A DNA stretch of 64,000 nt from [Phialemoniopsis] sp. UDSM-2020. Lineage: Eukaryota > Ascomycota > Sordariomycetes > Thyridiales > Thyridiaceae. Below the pieces are notes generated by a model, which ran no database searches, had not been told where the DNA came from, and saw only the letters and a program-made list of their open reading frames with translations. The stretch spans positions 1,984,001 through 2,048,000 of the forward strand of contig JAEILZ010000002.1 in the NCBI GenBank assembly GCA_018873225.1, written 5' to 3'. Below are positions 45,096-55,505 of the stretch, in pieces (the stretch's first letter is position 1; each line of letters opens with the position of its first letter). The translations under genes and the position numbers were made by a program.

Positions 45096-47013
45096 TTACT
45101 CCGCTCCCTCTTCCCCACCGGGCGGACCCTGCCTGCCCATCTGGCGTGCCTTCAACAACTCGTCACACAGCAGCAGGTTCGATGCGATGCCCGCGCTCGA
45201 CGCGACGCAGTTCCTCAGCACACGGAAGGAGTCGTAGACGCCCTCCAGAGTAGGATCCATGGGCTCTCCTGACGTTAGGTCCAGGCCGACAACATTGCCC
45301 TCGTGAAGCTCGTCTTGTAGGCTGGCGACTATAGTGGTTGTATTAGTACACTACCGTGTGGGAAATGAGTTGAATAGCACTTACGAGAATCCTGGATGTC
45401 GTGGCCGGCATTGGCCGCCAGGGTCTTGGGAATGATCAGGAGGGCATCGGCGAAAGCCTCCACACCCCACTTGGCCTTGCCCTTGACCGTCTTTGCGAAC
45501 TCGTCGCTCTTGAGGTGAGCAGCGCAGGCGACCTGGAAAGCACCAGCGCCGGGGACAACGCTCTTGTCGACAATCATGTTGTAGACACTGCGAAGGCCGT
45601 CCCGAACGGCATCGGTGATCTGAGTGATGGTGTGCTGGTTGGGGCCCTTGATCATGAGGGTCACAGACTTGGGGTCTTTGACATCCTCAACGAATGTGAA
45701 CTTCTCCTCGCCGAGTTGCTGCTCGTATACAAGACCAGCCCAGCCCAGGATATCGGGCGAGAGGTCCTCAACACTGTTCTGAGCAATACCACCGCAGATC
45801 AACTGCAACCGCTCCATGTTTCGCCTCTTGGCCCGACGGAGCGCAAGAATTCCATTCTTGGCCAGAACGTCCAGGGACAGCGGGTCGATACCCTTCTGGT
45901 TGATGATGACGAAGTTCTTCTTGGGGTCGTTGCCGCAGACTTCCTTCTTCAACTCGACAATTTTCTTCAACTTGGCGTCCACGAACCTCCGCTCGCTCTC
46001 GACCAGCTTGTCACGCTGCTCTGCGCTCGAGTAGAAAAAGCTGGAGTTGATCTCGGACTTCTCATACTCTAGGCCGACGTTCATGGTGAGGATGTAAGCA
46101 TTCTCAACTCGCTTGGGCATGTCAGGATGCCTGGCGCCGTGGTCGAGGGCAAGACCGCGGATCAGCTGGGTATCTGAAGCAGTACGGTGCTGCATCTTCA
46201 TGATCTCCACCATGTGCAGGTCGGGCTTGGCCGGCGCTTGGTAGATGGCCAGGACAGCGTCCACGATGTCAGGAGTAAGTCTCTCTGCGAGAGTGGCGTT
46301 CAACTTCGTGGCGAGGGATGTCCGTGCGACGGAAAGGAGGAGCTCGCGATCGACTTCCTTGGGCAGCTTGAACTTGTCCAGGAACTACCAAAATGTCAGA
46401 ATACACTCGTATGGTTGTCGATGTCGGAACTTGGTATTCACCTTAAGAGACTCGTTCTTTGCAATCTCAAAGCCGTCAGTGATGATACGGGGGTGCAGAC
46501 CCTCGGAGATGTAGCGGTCTGCCTGCTTCAGCAGTTCGCCGACCAGCAGCACCACCGAAGTTGTACCATCACCGCAGATATCGTCCTGAGCTGTTGCTGC
46601 TCGCGCAATCATGACGGCTGTCGGGTTCTGGATTTGCATCTCGCGCAGGAGGACGTTGCCATCTTTGGTCAATTTGATCTTCAGAAGGAGGTCGGTCAAG
46701 TCAGCAAGGGTGGGAGTTTTTGGGCGATTCGGAGGCGGCATACCTGTCCAGCACCGTCTACCAACCTGTCGATGGGTTAGTATCAGTCCTGTAATCGCAT
46801 GACAAGTAGAGCGAGCTTACATCTTGATCGTCCCCAGTGGACCAAGGTTTGACTTGAGGACATCCTGCAGACCCTCGCCAGCAGTGATGTTGACCCGGAG
46901 AGCTTCACCCCGCCGCTACCGCCTGGTTAGTGCTGGAAAATCGAGAAAAGGGGTTATTTCGGGAAACAAACTCTCGACTCGGCCTTGGGGTTGAGGAGCT
47001 GTGCTGCAGACAT
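45096..47013 (-). CDS. CCT6: T-complex chaperonin subunit zeta (CCT6)
   Basis: Second TRiC/CCT subunit in this window. Six exons: 47013-46972, 46915-46821, 46765-46744 (only 22 nt), 46678-46442, 46384-45385 and 45328-45096; introns are 55-65 nt and all phases agree, giving about 542 aa. Start [20 protein letters not shown]. The ATP-site motifs are [20 protein letters not shown] (assembled over three exons), [20 protein letters not shown] and the catalytic-loop [12 protein letters not shown]; the C-terminal half has [13 protein letters not shown]. Zeta-type features include [20 protein letters not shown] and [15 protein letters not shown]. The final exon ends [20 protein letters not shown] and a Gly/Glu-rich tail. 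The three small 5' exons are invisible without splicing. CCT7 lies 24 kb away on the same strand. Confidence 0.95.
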
Positions 47014-47461
47014 GCTCGACTATGTGCAAAGTATCTGACGTTGATTGTTGGCTGCAAGATGCTCCGTCAGGTCGAAGATTAGTCTTGATGGGGGTCTTGG
47101 TTAGCTCTGTTGAATACGTGAACTTTTTTTGTGGTATGGAGGAGCAAGGCTGCAAGATTCGCCCAGGGTGAGGTGGAGCTTTGGCCAATAGAAATGGCTG
47201 ATGCGGGGTACCTAAACAGTGGATTGCTCAGCAGCATGGGATGCTCCCAGGCTGGCCATTTACAGGTATCTACTACCATTTCCCAGGTTACGTGTAATAC
47301 GAATCGAAGCATCCTCTTCCAGTCATTCCATGCGAAACCGTTGATATTTCCCACAGTCATCACGCATGCGCAAAGCTATGTCATTTTTGCCATCTCAGCC
47401 GTGGCTTTGACGGTTGACCGCAAGTTCACGTAAATATTGGTTATTCTTCCAGCCCTGAAAG
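47014..47461. promoter_or_regulatory. Divergent region between CCT6 and the flavoprotein gene
   Basis: About 450 nt shared by CCT6 (-) and the prenylcysteine oxidase-like gene (+). It must hold both promoters. No specific element is recognised. Confidence 0.4.
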
Positions 47462-49436
47462 ATGAGATTCATTACGAAACTGGTAGCTGTAGCTGCCGCA
47501 CTCCACAGCGCCTTTGCTGCGACAGAGGTGACGGGCAATGGGCAGCATGCTGTCCGTCAGATAGCCATTATAGGTCCGTGATCACCTACTCGGAACATTT
47601 TCTTGATGTGTCTCATTTCGATATCTATGTTTTACTGCCTCTTGCATTGCGCCTCCTTTTCTCCATTTGAGATCAGTTCCATGCCCTGCATACAGACACT
47701 CATGTAGTGCTTTTGTCAGGCGACACCCGTTTTAGGAGAGACCATGCTGATTCACCTCCAGGTGCTGGTGCTGCTGGAGCATCAACCTCGTTCCATCTGC
47801 GACAATTTGCTGATGAACGCGGCATACCAATCAACATCACTATCTTCGAGAAAAGTGATCGAATTGGTGGTCGGACCCTCACGGTCGATGTGTATGAAGA
47901 CCGAGCTCAGCCAGCAGAGCTAGGCGCATCCATCTTCATCAAGCTCAACCACATTCTCTGGAATGCCACAGAAAGATTCGGTCTGGGTCTTCGAGAGCCA
48001 GAGCTCGGCGGAGATGGCGTGCTTGCCATCTGGGACGGTGACAAGTTTGTCTATCAACAGGATGATGGCTCCTGGTACTGGTGGAACATCGCCAAGCTGT
48101 TCTGGAAGTATGGAACTGCGCCATACAGAACCCAAAAGCTGATGCAGGGCGTCATTGCGAAGTTCCTGAAGCTCTATGAAGAACCATACTTCCCGTTCCC
48201 TTCGCTCTCGCTACGAGCTGAAGAACTGGAGCTCACCTACATCACCGGCCAGACCGGTACACAATTTTTGGCACAGAACAAGGTCGGTCGGCCCGCGTCG
48301 CATCAAAGACAGTTGTCTTACTTACTAGGATAGATCTCGGAGCTGTTCTCTCACGATATCATCCAAGCCAGCACGAGGGTCAACTATGCTTCCAATCTGG
48401 CCCACATCCACGGCCTGGAAACAATGGTACGTGCATTTCGCCTTGCATTCTGCTTGACGATAGCTAAACATGTCAGGTGTCTATGGCTCCCGAAGGCGCC
48501 TCGCAAGTCTCGGGGGGCAACTGGCAAATCTTCAGCCATATGGTTGCCGAGAGTGGCGCGTACATCCTCCCCAACATCTCAGTGTCGGCCATCGAGCTGC
48601 TCAAGGATGATCAGGCTGCAAAATACCTACTCAAGACCTCTCCCACCGGATCAGAATCCAGTCCATATCCTGAGGATCATGCTGTCTTTGACAACGTCGT
48701 CATTGCCACACCTTTTCAATTTAGCGGCATCAAGACGGGCGAGGGTGTGTTGACAGATGCCATCGACGAGATCCCGTACATCAAGCTGCATGTGACTCTG
48801 TTCACGTCGCCGTTCCGTCTCAGTGCAGCCTTCTTCAACCTTGAGCCTGGTAGCCAAGCGCCCACTTCAGTTCTCACGACCCTCGGCGATGAGGACAGTC
48901 CGAATTCAGGAGTTCAGGGAGCTGGCAAGGCCGGATTCTACTCGATCAGCACGCTGAAAAGCGTCACCAACCCAAAGACGGGGAAGCAAGAATATCTGTA
49001 TAAGATATTTTCGCCCGAGAAAGTCACTTCAGAGTTCTTGAGCTCCTTGCTCGGGATTGAAGTGCCCGGGACGTTTGTCGAAACTGTCGCGAGCAGCGTC
49101 GCAGACTCTGTGCAGCCGATATCGTGGTACTATCCGCACGTCTTCTACTCATACCCGAAAGAGTTGCCCCGTGTAACATTTCAGGACCCCGTACTGGGAC
49201 CCGGCTTGTACTACACGTCAGGTATCGAGAGCTTCATCTCCACGATGGAGACGAGTGCGTTGATGGGCATGAACGTGGCCAGATTGATTGTGGATGACGA
49301 GCTTGGCGCAAAGAAAATCAACGAAGAGAATGGAAAGGCAGGCTTTGGGCCTGAAGATGGTGGTGGACAAAAGGTTGTCTCGAAGGGTTACAACACCAGA
49401 CCAACCGTTGACCCTCACGTTGTGGAGGAACTGTGA
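47462..49436 (+). CDS. Prenylcysteine oxidase/lyase-like flavoprotein, secretory
   Basis: FAD-dependent thioether oxidase family that cleaves prenylcysteines left from degraded farnesylated or geranylgeranylated proteins, usually in lysosome/vacuole. Exons 47462-47573, 47762-48282, 48334-48426 and 48477-49436 give about 561 aa; introns are 188, 51 and 50 nt. Exon 1 encodes a signal peptide, MRFITKLVAVAAALHSAFAA, and half of the FAD Rossmann motif, which is completed after the first splice as IAIIGAGAAGASTSFHLRQF. ITIFEKSDRIGGRTLTVDVY is the ADP-ribose-binding follow-on. The C-terminal domain contains PYIKLHVTLFTSPFRLSAAF, KIFSPEKVTSEFL, ISWYYPHVFYSYPKELPR and GLYYTSGIESFISTMETSAL, all typical of the Pcly family. 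The start depends on the spliced first exon, which has a good hydrophobic core. Confidence 0.9.
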
Positions 49437-50113
49437 TCAATGGATTTTGATCAATGAAGCATCTTCAGGCTTTTCAGGCCAGCTGAAGGAGCCGGGAAAG
49501 GAACACCACTCGTGTTATTACTGCTCATAGACAATGGAGTCTTTCACTTCTTTCACTATCGCATTGTTGCCCGTGAACCGTTGTTGTAAGTCAACCCTTT
49601 CCATGCTATTTCATTGGCTCTGGGCAGCTTCTGAAATTAGGTATCTCTTTGGTGCCTGTCGCTCTACCTAGGCAAATTAGTGCACAAAGACAAGAGTCAT
49701 GGGTGGCTGCAGGGTGCGCCATGTGACAGCAGAGACACGGGGTGAGTGCAGACTTGGGTGGCGACAGTCTGACCAATAAAAATACTGGAATCAGTTGTTC
49801 TGGAGACGCGCTAAGTAAACACACACCCGGCCGTGGCGACTCAGAGCTGGCAACACAAGAGGCCCTGCTCAGGTTGTTATGACGCAGGCTCCCCCAACTC
49901 TTTGTCTCTTATTTTTTGTCGCCTAAGTAATAAATCTGGCTTGCGCGAGTACAAACCATCCATCATTACTTGCTCGTGGCCACCTTCCAAATATCCTGGC
50001 CGCAGGCTGTGATGCGAACTTGAATTTCTCGTCATTCCTTCAGACATTTCCACTGCAACTGATTTTCCCATATTCAACAACATCACTACTTCCTCATACA
50101 AACACAGCCCAAG
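49437..50113. promoter_or_regulatory. Upstream region of VID27
   Basis: About 680 nt between two same-strand genes, holding the flavoprotein 3' UTR and the VID27 promoter. No gene or clear element seen. Confidence 0.4.
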
Positions 50114-52724
50114 ATGTTTGTTCTGCGAAATGGTAAGTAAATAAAACAACCCCACCATCAAGACGAATGACCCCTCGGCCAAGGCCCGCCACTGCACCAG
50201 CAACGTGTAGCACAGGGCAGCGCATCGCATGCTGGCTCTTTGTTCTGTCTTCTGGTATATAAAGTATACGAATATCTGCTGACGTTTCCAACACATAGCG
50301 GCCAAACTGCTTTTCGGCTCAGCAAACCAAGAGTCAATGATTGAGCTGCCCCAGGGCCAGCTGTACCTAGTCCGACCCCTCTCTCCCAAAGGTTACTCCG
50401 AACTCATCTTCAAAGATTCCGCGGCTCGAATCCGTCGGACCGCTCAAGACTTCCAATTTCAACTGGTCGTGCAGCGCGTCTATGAGGAAGGCGAGGCCGA
50501 GTTATTGGCCGAAGAAGAAGGTGAGGACGCCGAGGTCGATGCTCTGACTGCCGAACGAGACGAAAAGACCTTCCTTCTCGACGAGGCCCTGCACTTCCGT
50601 GTCGAAAACCGAGAAGGATCAGAGAGAGTCTTGTGCTGGAGGGATCTGAGCGGTGACGCTGGCGACGTGTACGAGTTCGTCTGCGATACATCCGTCTCGC
50701 CCGCCCAGGTCGACCAATTCCTGCTTGTCGCTCGACAGTGCCAGTACGAACGCAAGTACCGCAAGCCCTTCACCACTGCTGCCGACGAAGACTTTGAGCA
50801 ATTCGAGTTTGACGGCCAGCCTATTCCGCCCGCGAGCCCCCTTCACAGCCCGACTCTCACTCGATCAATCGAATCTTCCGACTCCATGTTTTCCAGCAAG
50901 CACGCCGCCAACACTGGCGTGAAGCGTGAGGATCACACCCTAGTGCAAGCACAACAGGTCATGCCCACCAAGCCCGAGAAGAGCATGGTCCCACCCAAGG
51001 CTGCTGCCCAGCCAGAGGCTACAGAGATGCTCACAGCCGAAGTTGCAGAGCTGCACTTCTTCGACTTTCCGTCGGGTTCCTTTGTTCTACAGGACCCATC
51101 CGTCACAGCTACCGTCACAGAAGTTGGAAAATGGCAATATTGGCTGCAGGTCGGAAGCAGTGATCGCGACTGGCTTGGCATCCCTGTCATTGCAGACATC
51201 AATCCTGTCTTCAACTTTGAGTTCTTGTCGTTCATATTCAACCAATTCTCAGACGATGGTTCCGCCTACTCCTGGCTGCTTCGCTTTAAGGACCAGGCCA
51301 CCCTAGAGAGGTTTCAAGAGGGTCTACTCCGAGCTCTCTGGGAGCAGCTGAATGAGATCAAGTGGACGAAGGTCAAAGAGCAGGACAGGGATTACGTCGC
51401 CGACGCCTTCAATGACCTTACAATGGAGGAAGCTGATGAGGTTGAGCCCGAGGTCGAAGAAGAGGAGGAAGAAGAGGAAATTGACGATGATCGTGACCAA
51501 AGCGAGCATTACGATAGCGACGAGGACGAAGACGATGTTGATACGAAACCCAAGGACACTTCGACCAACAAGTCACTTGCTGTCGGTTACAAGCATGATC
51601 GGTCTTTCGTTGTTCGAGGCTCGCAAATCGGCGTCTTTAAGCACACGAACAACAATAAGCTTCAGTTCTCCACCAATATTTCCAAGATCGAGACTCCCAA
51701 GGGCAAGCTGTTCAGTCCCAAGAAGGTTATGCTGCATAATGAGGATCGCAATATGATTCTGCAGCATGAAACCGATCCCAACAAGCTTTACCGAATGGAT
51801 CTCGAATACGGCAAGGTCGTCGATGAGTGGAATGTCCACGATGACATTCCTGTGGTCACCTTTGCTCCAGAGAACAAGTTCGCACAGATGACGCACGAAC
51901 CAACCTTCCTCGGTATCTCGAACAATGCGCTCTACCGCATCGATCCCCGCTTAGCGGGCACCAAGCTGGTCGATTCTCAATTGAAGCAATACGCCTCCAA
52001 GAACGACTTCTCGGCCATGGCGACGACGGAGAAGGGTTACATTGCTGTCGCATCCAACAAGGGTGACATTCGTCTCTTTGACCGTCTCGGCATCAATGCG
52101 AAGACGCATATCCCCGCCCTCGGCGAGCCCATCATCGGTCTTGACGTCTCGGCAGATGGGCACTGGGTTCTGGCCACCTGCCGCACGTATCTACTCCTCA
52201 TCGACGCCATGCAAAAGGCAGGCAAGAACGAGGGAAAGCTGGGCTTCGAGAAGTCCTTCGCCGCGGACTCCAAGCCCCAGCCGCGGCGTCTTGCTCTCAC
52301 GCCTGAGCATGTCGCCCAGTTTGCCTACGAGACAGGCAAGGGCGTCTCTTTCACCCCGGCCAAGTTCAATACTGGTGAAGGCTCGGAGGAGTCAGGGATC
52401 ATCACCGCCACCGGACCGTACGTCATCGAATGGAACCTCAAGAAGGTCCTCAAGGGCGTCAAGGCACCGTATATGATCAAGCGCTACACCGACGAAGTCA
52501 AAGCAGATGATTTCAAGTACGGCTCAGACAAGAACATCATCATGGCTCTGCCTCACGAGGTCAACATGGTTGACAACAAGGCTCTCAAGCGCCCCACACG
52601 AGAGAGCATCGCAGGTACCCTGCTGGCTGGCGGTAGTGGACGACGAAGCTCGGGTCGCATCAGCGGCCGGGGCAGTGGCCGGTATAAGCTGGGCAAGGAC
52701 GATGTTGTCAACTCGCCATACTAG
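50114..52724 (+). CDS. VID27: Vid27 family WD40-like protein
   Basis: Exon 1 is only 19 nt (50114-50132, encoding MFVLRN). After a 166-nt intron (GTAAGT to ACATAG) exon 2 runs 50299-52724, giving about 814 aa. The family start MFVLRN, then AAKLLFGSANQESMIELPQG and QLYLVRPLSPKGYSELIFKD, is recovered only with this splice. The N-terminal half is a PH-like region (FEFLSFIFNQFSDDGSAYSW in the middle) ending in a long acidic run (EEEEEEEIDDDRDQ). The C-terminal half is the VID27 beta-propeller: RSFVVRGSQIGVFKH, LQFSTNISKIETPKGK, NALYRIDPRLAGTKLVDSQL, ATTEKGYIAVASNKGDIRLF and LGEPIIGLDVSADGHWVLAT. The tail is Gly/Ser/Arg-rich (SGRISGRGSGRYKLGKDD). Yeast Vid27 was linked to vacuolar import and degradation of gluconeogenic enzymes; the molecular role is poorly defined. 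Confidence 0.93.
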
Positions 52725-53482
52725 AGGTCATTGATGCTTTGGTAGAGGCGCGGTCGTACGAATAGTCTTTCTTCTATTTCTTTGCCTCTATATTGGGAAT
52801 GGGAGGGACACATGAAGCGGTCTCAATACGGCGTTGGAATACGTTCCCCCTTGTTTTTGTTATTGCACTGCTTTAGGTGTTTTGATGGCCTCGATTTGAG
52901 ATACCTCCAGGATTGTTTAGTTGCAACCCTGATTTGCCCCCTTGGCTTTTGCGTCGTCGGGAGTTCGCTTCTGGTCTTTAGCCCCAGGTAGTTAGATAGC
53001 TCAGAATGGACACGGATCCAGAACATTGTCTTTCCCATCGTGACTTGTTCATATTTTTGTACTAGAGAATTGAGGGTAGAGGTTCACGGAAAATTGCGTC
53101 TGGTGACGAATCACGACAGAGAACAAGATCAGAGAACTTCCATGCAATTAGTTTCTTCCGTGACGATGACTACCTAGAGCAAGGACAGGCAGGAAAATTA
53201 CAAAGGATACAAAAATCATGCGAATAAGAAAAAAGCACCCTTTCCTGTAGCTCCCAATTTGCGTGTGCATGATACCGATTACTCCATTGTGCTGCAAAGT
53301 CCCGACGTAAAAAAGCCCGTGTTCGCGTGCGATTGATCATCCACGGCCTTTTCTAGAAAATGCAATATGGCTGCAGCCGATTTTTTGTGTTGTGTGGTGT
53401 GAAGTGTTTTGCTTTTCACCCCTCCTTGCGCTCACGATCCTTGCATTCCCTCAAAGGAAGAGATCTTCCTCCTTTCAGCGCA
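52725..53482. other. Convergent 3' region
   Basis: About 760 nt between the VID27 stop (+) and the trehalose-phosphate synthase stop (-). AT-rich with no recognisable gene; it should contain both 3' UTRs. Confidence 0.4.
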
Positions 53483-55067
53483 TCACATGGACGGCTTGGT
53501 GGCGTTGAGCTCGTTGACAAAGCTCTTGCCCCACCACTGGCTGGTGTACTGGTAGACGTAGCGCTGGAGCTTCTTGTAGTTTGCCTCGCGCTGCTCGGCG
53601 GGCATGGTCAGGGCGGTCTCGATGGCCTTGGCGACGTCCTCGGTGTTCCAGGGGTTGATGATGACGGCGCCCATGAGGCTCTGTGCGGCGCCGGCGAACT
53701 CGGACAGGATGAGGACGCCGTGGCGGTCGCGCTGGGCGGCGACGTACTCGTACGAGACGAGGTTCATGCCGTCGCGCGTCGAGGTGACGAGGCAGGCGTC
53801 GGCGATGGCGTAGAGGCTCGTCATCTCCTCGAACGTGACCGAGTGGTAGAGCCAGTGGATGGGCATGTACTCGGCGGTGCCGAACTTGCCGTTGATGCGG
53901 CCGACGAGCTCGTTGGTCTCGCGCCAGAGGGCCTGGTACTCGTCGACGCCCTCGCGCGAGGGCACGGCGACCTGGATAAGGACGATCTTGCCGACCCACT
54001 CCGGGTGCTCGTTGAGGAAGAGCTCGAACGAGTGCAGCTTCTGCGGCATGCCCTTGATGTAGTCGAGGCGGTCGACGCCGACGATGACCTTGGCGCCGGC
54101 AAACTTCTTTTGCAGCTCCTCGATGCGCTCGAGGACCTTGGGGTTCTTGAAGGCGTCGTCGAACTTGGTCACGTCGATGCCGATGGGGAAGGCGCCGACG
54201 GTGACAAAGCGGCCCTCGTACTCGGCGCCGTTTGGTGAGGTGTTAACTCCCCTGCAGAAAGAATCTTGTCAGACTCATGTTCCAGCATGTTAATCATTGA
54301 TATGACTTACAGTAGTCGCGAGCAACTGCTCAGGAAATGCCTGGCATAGTCGTACGTGTGGAAACCGACAAGGTCGCAGGACAGCAAGCTCTTGAGGATG
54401 CTCTCGCGGACGTGGACGGGCATGACCCGGATGATCTCAGAGGACGGGAACGGTGTGTGAAGGAAGAAGCCGATCTTGACACCCTTGGCAGAGGTACCAA
54501 TCTCCTCGCGCAGCATCTGCGGCAGAATGAAGTGGTGGTAGTCGTGCACCCAGATGACGTCGTTGTCCTGGACATCGCGGGCCATGGTCTTGGCGAACCG
54601 CCTGTTGACCTCGACGTAGGCGTTCCAGTCGACTTCCGAGTAGATGACATCGGCGGGGTGATAGTGCATCAGCGGCCAGAGCTCGGAGTCTGCGCAAAGG
54701 GTCAGAGTCAGCTATCAGTGTTGAAGAGTAATTGACTGGTGGTGGGGGAGGGCTACATACTGCAAAAGCCGTTGTAGTGCTTGTCCATGAGGTCGTCGTC
54801 GACAAAGACGGGGTCGGCAGAGTACTTCTTTTGTAGGTTCTCGATCATGGGCCCCCGCTCGGCCTCTGGGACCTCGAGGCCAGGCCAGCCATACCAGCGG
54901 AAGTTAACGTCCTTGGCAGCACCCGAGATGCCTGTGACCAGGCCGCCAGAGCTCATGGCGAAGTTGTAGTTGCCATCCTCACTGCGCTTAATCGTCAGGG
55001 GCAGACGGTTGGAGACGAGGGCGACGCGCTGCTTGCCTTCGCCGGCAGACTCGACGAGGCCGGGCAT
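53483..55067 (-). CDS. TPS1: Alpha,alpha-trehalose-6-phosphate synthase (UDP-forming)
   Basis: Makes trehalose-6-phosphate from UDP-glucose and glucose-6-phosphate; key to stress tolerance and glycolytic control. Exons 55067-54761, 54689-54311 and 54251-53483 (introns 71 and 59 nt) give about 484 aa. Start MPGLVESAGEGKQRVALVSN is chosen because it matches the family N-terminus and has an ideal CACC context. GT20 motifs in order: LVSNRLPLTIKRSEDG, FAMSSGGLVTG, YGWPG, the DVIWVHDYHHFILPQ acceptor-site block, FFLHTPFPSSEI, the donor-site GVDRLDYIKGMPQK, VPSREGVDEYQ, TSTRDGMNLVSYEYVAAQ and LSEFAGAAQSL. The C-terminus ends soon after the catalytic domain with no phosphatase domain. The frame stays open for another 146 codons upstream with protein-like composition; see the separate entry. 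Codon bias is strong, suggesting high expression. Confidence 0.95.
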
Positions 55068-55505
55068 GGTGATGATGTCGTAGTATCCGTGGTTGTGGTT
55101 GAGAAAGTGGGGGAGGCTTCGTTTCCCGAGCTTGCTGGGTTCCTCCTCGTCAGATACCTGACTGTCGGAGTCTTCAGAGTCGTCTTCGTCTGTGCTTTCG
55201 CCTTCACTTGTGAGGTCGGATTCGATTTCGAGGTCGCTGGAGTCGGGCTCGGTGCCGTTGTTGGGCTCGTCTTCTTTGATGTCTTCTCGAGCTTCGTCGG
55301 CGGCTTTCTGCGCTTTCTCCTTCTTCTTCTGGTTCTCTTTGTGGACCTTGTCGATGGTCTTGGGGAGGAATTCAGCGCCAAACTTCCAACCGCAGCTTTC
55401 GGCTACATCAGTAAAGACCAGGAATACGACGAGCAAGGTGAAGAGGTAATGAAGGGAGCCAGAGCCAGCACCACCAGACGATCTGGTGACGGGAACTGGT
55501 CTCAT
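55068..55505 (-). other. In-frame upstream extension of TPS1, possible alternative N-terminus
   Basis: The TPS1 reading frame continues upstream without a stop to a Met at 55505, adding 146 residues. These comprise a hydrophobic segment near 20-36 (YLFTLLVVFLVFTDVAES), a basic helical stretch (HKENQKKKEKAQKAADEARE) and a long acidic Ser/Asp/Glu region (about 75-125), then HFLNHNHGYYDIIT. Such composition looks like a membrane anchor with an acidic linker. Other ascomycete Tps1 proteins, as I know them, start at the inner Met. It could be a leader that happens to be open, an alternative translation product, or a neighbouring gene's fused relic. Confidence 0.3.
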
